A stretch of 61,649 nt of DNA from positions 1 through 61,649 of IMG/VR virus record IMGVR_UViG_3300026518_000001, one strand, 5' to 3'. Origin of the DNA: a virus. Shown in pieces: positions 58,903 through 61,649 of the stretch (position 1 is the first letter of the stretch; each line of letters opens with the position of its first letter). The notes under the pieces are model-generated. The model ran no database searches. It was not told the origin of the DNA and saw only the letters and a list, made by a program, of their open reading frames with translations. Position numbers and translations under genes: made by a program.

Positions 58903-59154
58903 TTATGCTTCCTTTTTTTTATATTTTCTAATATCTTGTTTAACTTTAGTTATTCTATTCATTATGAATGTATAACCATATTTAGTAGTACAAACTACTT
59001 TATCTGTTTGCTCTTGTACTATTGCTCTTCCTCTTTTAAATTCATATATAAGAACCAACTTGTTATCATTGTTATAATTAACTCTTGTTGGTTTCTTGTA
59101 TTTCTTTCCTAGCATATTCTTAAAGTATTGATAATATCCTTGTCTAATTGTCAT
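58903..59154 (-). CDS. small basic protein
   Basis: An 83-residue, Lys/Arg/Tyr-rich protein with a start MTIRQGYYQYFKNMLGKKYK. It overlaps the RusA-like gene by eleven bases. The basic charge and position beside a Holliday junction resolvase suggest DNA binding, but no domain is recognised. Confidence 0.55.
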   Translation of the reverse strand: MTIRQGYYQYFKNMLGKKYKKPTRVNYNNDNKLVLIYEFKRGRAIVQEQTDKVVCTTKYGYTFIMNRITKVKQDIRKYKKKEA

Positions 59155-59545
59155 AAATCTCCTTTATTGTTATTTCTAATCTTGGTTCATTAATATCTCT
59201 ATTTTTAACTTCTAATGTTATTTTTTTGACAAAATTGACATTATCGTTCTCTAAGCAACCAATTTCTTGTAATGGATCAAGTAAGAATTTAATTAATATA
59301 GAATAATTATCTAAATCACTAACTGATGATTTGTAATATAAATTACAATGAAGTTCTACTTGATTAAACTTTATATTTTTATCTATTTGATCCAACACAA
59401 GTTTTTTATAGTAATGTTTAACTTTATTAGCTATTTGATAATGAGTATTTCTATACCAATTATTATTAATCAATATAGTTTTATTTTGTTTAGTCTTATA
59501 CTCAATCGTATAATATAAAGGAAGTGTTATCTTAATATTTTTCAT
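59144..59545 (-). CDS. rusA: RusA-like Holliday junction resolvase
   Basis: A 133-residue endonuclease of the RusA type. The active-site string SDLDNYSILIKFLLDPLQEI gives Asp77, Asp79, Lys86 and Asp90, and ENDN (Asp101) replaces the usual DD. ITLPLYYTIEY and the NNWYR stretch at the start are also typical. It resolves branched DNA from recombination before packaging. It shares its strand and operon with the Cas4/RecB-like nuclease and histone-like gene. Confidence 0.8.
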   Translation of the reverse strand: MKNIKITLPLYYTIEYKTKQNKTILINNNWYRNTHYQIANKVKHYYKKLVLDQIDKNIKFNQVELHCNLYYKSSVSDLDNYSILIKFLLDPLQEIGCLENDNVNFVKKITLEVKNRDINEPRLEITIKEIYDN

Positions 59546-59717
59546 CTAATGTTTTTTCAGCTAATTTTCTTGAAACTTTAATCTCTTCATCAATAATATA
59601 AATAACATTATCTATACCATTCTTTGGTTCTTCAATAGTTAATGAATCTAATTTAGTACCATCAAATTTTTCATTTAAAATAGTTAATAATTCTTTTGTA
59701 GTTAATCTTAATGTCAT
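59532..59717 (-). CDS. small acidic hypothetical protein
   Basis: A 61-residue protein (MTLRLTTKELLTILNEKFDG at its start) with a helix followed by a beta strand and an acidic helix. It overlaps the RusA-like start by 14 bases and has an AAGGAG site. Not recognised. Confidence 0.5.
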   Translation of the reverse strand: MTLRLTTKELLTILNEKFDGTKLDSLTIEEPKNGIDNVIYIIDEEIKVSRKLAEKTLDEKY

Positions 59718-59777
59718 ATTATTCTCCTTATATTTATTTTTACCAATGAACTAAATCATTTTTGTTCAACTTTATAT

Positions 59778-59864
59778 TTATTTTTTATGATTACTTACAT
59801 AATACCACCAACTTTGTAATATAAAATTTCCTATTACACCTACCATAATTACATACTCAATCAT
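59778..59864 (-). CDS. 28-residue membrane peptide
   Basis: A tiny gene (MIEYVIMVGVIGNFILQSWW and eight more residues) overlapping the stop of the HNH endonuclease gene. One hydrophobic span is predicted. Translation would depend on coupling with the upstream gene. Confidence 0.4.
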   Translation of the reverse strand: MIEYVIMVGVIGNFILQSWWYYVSNHKK

Positions 59865-60567
59865 TTACATACTCCCAAATATAACCATAAGCTGATTTAG
59901 CATGTTTTTTTAAAACTGCTACTATATTAGATCTTTTTATATTTAAAGTTTTAGCTGCTTCACTAGCTGTTGTAAATTTTCTCATAATATCTCCTGTATC
60001 TTTATTTATTTGATATATTACTCTAGCATTTGGATGATCTTTTCCAGATAAATATGTATCTTTTCTATTTATTTTATGTATTATTATATTATCTTCTACA
60101 TTGTTTAAAGTATATGGTAAATTATATTCTTTAACAGTTCTATTATATGCTATAGCAGCTTCTTTCTCTGTATTAAAGACTTCAATTTGTTTATTTTTAC
60201 CATCTATATATACAGTAGTTCTATATATACCACTATTTAATTTTGATACACCTTTATAACCTTTAAAGGTGTATCTTCTATTATTTGCTTGTTCTATATA
60301 ATTAGCCCATCTACAATTATCTGAATAATATCCTTTATTTACATCTATTCTGTCTATTGTTAGTTCATCTTTATATCCATTTGTTATAGCCCAGCTATAA
60401 AATAATGAAAAATCTTTTAACCATTCATCATAAATAGTTATCCCTCTTTCACCATAATTTTTATAAGCTGGATTATTTTTATTATAGCATCTAGCTAACA
60501 TATTTCTGAATATTACACCTAATCTAGTATTTCCTTTTCCTTTATACCTATTGTGCATATACTTCAT
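59857..60567 (-). CDS. HNH homing endonuclease with AP2 and NUMOD1 domains
   Basis: A 236-residue mobile endonuclease. The HNH-type part (about 25-95) reads YGERGITIYDEWL, IDRID and YYSDNCRWA; an AP2-like DNA-binding domain follows (about 103-150: YKGVSKLNSGIYRTTVYI), and a NUMOD1 module ends it (about 183-233: VIYQINKDTGDIMRKF, SEAAKTLNI, GYIWEYV). Such genes spread by cutting alleles lacking them. No intron or inserted gene is seen around it, so it is free-standing between genes. TTGGATC words are absent, fitting late insertion. Confidence 0.9.
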   Translation of the reverse strand: MKYMHNRYKGKGNTRLGVIFRNMLARCYNKNNPAYKNYGERGITIYDEWLKDFSLFYSWAITNGYKDELTIDRIDVNKGYYSDNCRWANYIEQANNRRYTFKGYKGVSKLNSGIYRTTVYIDGKNKQIEVFNTEKEAAIAYNRTVKEYNLPYTLNNVEDNIIIHKINRKDTYLSGKDHPNARVIYQINKDTGDIMRKFTTASEAAKTLNIKRSNIVAVLKKHAKSAYGYIWEYVND

Positions 60568-60572
60568 ATGTT

Positions 60573-60749
60573 TTATTTTCTATCTTTTTCAATGCTTTGT
60601 TTTCTATATTCTTTATATAGTTTTGTAAGCTCTAAACTTAACTTTCTAGCTTTTACACCTGAAGTTTTAATACCTTTTTCAATATTTCTTTCTATCTCTT
60701 CAATTAACATTTCTGTTTTTACTTTAATATCTTCTAATAATTTATTAAT
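60573..60749 (-). CDS. histone H1-like (Hc1-type) protein, non-ATG start
   Basis: A 58-codon gene without a suitable ATG. It has an AAGGAT site, then ATA (60750-60752) and ATT (60747-60749), with a stop just upstream; ATT is best spaced. The product, INKLLEDIKV to RKQSIEKDRK, matches the helical histone-H1-like family: EKGIKTSGVKARKLSLELTK and LYKEYRKQS follow the usual GxKxxGxRARKxxxEL...FRK pattern. It probably binds and compacts DNA. An internal ATG at codon 14 would give a shortened form lacking the first helix. Confidence 0.65.
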   Translation of the reverse strand: MNKLLEDIKVKTEMLIEEIERNIEKGIKTSGVKARKLSLELTKLYKEYRKQSIEKDRK

Positions 60750-60763
60750 TATTTATCCTTTGT

Positions 60764-61513
60764 TTAAAATACAGGTTCTTTTCTATATATTAGTTTCTCT
60801 TGGTTTACTGGACATTTATCAGCATATGAACAATAATATTTACATTTCATATGAACTATTTGTCCTTTAACTTTTCTAATATATGTATCTTTACAAGGTT
60901 GTAATTCCATTACTCCACTATGAAGTAGATCCAACTCTTTCTTAATAGATGTTACTTTATCTTCTAATTTATAATCTTCTATATAAGGTACATCTACTAT
61001 TTGGATCGTAGGAACTTCAACTCCTGTTCTACTATTTAATCCACCATCTTTTAATATGAATATAAGTTTCATATCATATTTCTTATCATACTTATGTTCC
61101 ATTAAATATCTATAAGCATTTACTTGCCAAGTATAATGATGATTTTCTAAATCTTTTTTATATTGTTTAACTGTATATTCTTTAGTAGATTTAATATCAT
61201 AAATTGCTTTATTTAACCAATCAATAATATCTATACTACCTGTAAGCTTTAATCCACTAATTTCTATTGGATCGCATTTATATTCAGTAACAATATCTTC
61301 ATCAAGTTCTAAAGCTTTATCAATACCTAGATGAATAATTGATCCAAGTGAGTTCTGTCCAAAATTAGTATCTTTAATTACTCCATATTTTTGTCTAAGG
61401 AATATTTGCGTAATATCACTACCTAATTCACTTGCACTTATCTCATCAACTCTTGGATTAGTATTACCTTGATATTGAGTAGCTTCTAATATCTTTTGTT
61501 TTATACAACTCAT
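60764..61513 (-). CDS. Cas4/RecB-type PD-(D/E)XK nuclease with Cys cluster
   Basis: A 249-residue nuclease. GSIDIID (93-98), then YDIKST with Asp106 and Lys108, and Gln130 in a WQVNAYRYL helix form the PD-(D/E)XK core; His61 is the usual helper. Cysteines at 3, 224, 228 and 234 (CKYYCSYADKC) suit an iron-sulfur cluster as in Cas4 and AddB. It would resect DNA ends for recombination with the SSB-like and Sak4-like proteins. It corresponds to the nuclease next to SSB in N4-like phages. Confidence 0.8.
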   Translation of the reverse strand: MSCIKQKILEATQYQGNTNPRVDEISASELGSDITQIFLRQKYGVIKDTNFGQNSLGSIIHLGIDKALELDEDIVTEYKCDPIEISGLKLTGSIDIIDWLNKAIYDIKSTKEYTVKQYKKDLENHHYTWQVNAYRYLMEHKYDKKYDMKLIFILKDGGLNSRTGVEVPTIQIVDVPYIEDYKLEDKVTSIKKELDLLHSGVMELQPCKDTYIRKVKGQIVHMKCKYYCSYADKCPVNQEKLIYRKEPVF

Positions 61514-61522
61514 TTATCTTCC

Positions 61523-61649
61523 TTTTAGATCCAAAGAGGAAGGAATTACCAAGCTGGTGATTCTTCTTTTGGTTTAGTTTCTTCTTTAGGTTTATCTTCA
61601 ATTACTGGTTTTTTCTCAATATCAGCTTTTAATTTATCTATACATTCTT
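61523..61649. repeat. terminal direct repeat (assembly overlap), right copy
   Basis: Identical to 1-127. It contains the C-terminal end of the SSB-like gene in its minus-strand orientation, so the gene order nuclease to SSB is continuous through the circle. Confidence 0.9.

Noticed and set aside
1-61649. tRNA genes
   Set aside because: I saw no cloverleaf with GGTTCRANNCC-type arm in the intergenic stretches; GGTTC occurrences belong to the GAACCAA-type word instead.
1-61649. Temperate phage (integrase, repressor, attachment site)
   Set aside because: No tyrosine or serine recombinase, no CI-like repressor next to a divergent promoter, and no attachment-like repeat was found.

Overview
The window is one complete phage genome, assembled as a circle. 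Bases 1-127 recur exactly at 61523-61649, so the unique unit is about 61,522 bp. The DNA is very AT-rich (about 28% GC by eye). The virion block (small and large terminase, portal, scaffold, major capsid protein, ejection proteins, giant last protein) has the gene order of N4-like podoviruses (Schitoviridae). Two further N4 hallmarks are present: a T7-type RNA polymerase split over two genes, and a 2464-residue virion protein in which I can read T7-type polymerase motifs A, B and C. It differs from N4 in being smaller and in having no recognisable DNA polymerase. The host is probably a low-GC Gram-negative bacterium, given secreted proteins with signal peptides, an SLT-type transglycosylase and a T4-type lysozyme. 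A ThyX resembling the Helicobacter/Campylobacter type weakly suggests Campylobacterota.

Layout. The control region (about 17.4-19.5 kb) is divergent. Leftward (minus strand) from 18.7 kb run small early genes, the split RNA polymerase (15.6-17.4 kb), a possible origin with DnaA-box-like repeats (15.4 kb), many small accessory genes (7-15 kb), and then, from a strong sigma70-like promoter at 6.65 kb, a replication operon: ParB-like protein, SF2 helicase, unknown, helicase-primase, AAA/Sak4-like ATPase and SSB-like protein. Across the circular junction the minus strand continues to 53.6 kb. That stretch holds a Cas4/RecB-type nuclease, a non-AUG histone-H1-like gene, an HNH endonuclease, a RusA-like resolvase, a MazG-like protein, an MBL-fold hydrolase, ThyX and small unknown genes.

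Rightward (plus strand) from 19.2 kb lie the late genes: terminase (19.5-22 kb), two tail fibre/chaperone modules (22.8-26.4 kb), a lysis cassette (26.4-29.5 kb), tail and membrane proteins (29.5-32.5 kb), portal-scaffold-capsid (32.5-37.8 kb), and the internal/ejection proteins ending in the virion RNA polymerase (37.9-53.6 kb). Transcription of the two halves converges at 53.58 kb.

The model I infer is that the virion polymerase and the 1765-residue protein (with a GIY-YIG-like nuclease domain) enter the cell with the DNA. Early genes and then the split polymerase follow, the recombination/primase set replicates DNA (perhaps with the host polymerase), and host-type promoters drive the late genes. 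The most unusual feature is a DNA word, TTGGATC/GATCCAA, strongly over-represented on both strands and in all reading frames. It sometimes forms terminator-like hairpins and is missing from modules that look recently acquired. This behaviour recalls DNA uptake sequences or Chi-like sites.
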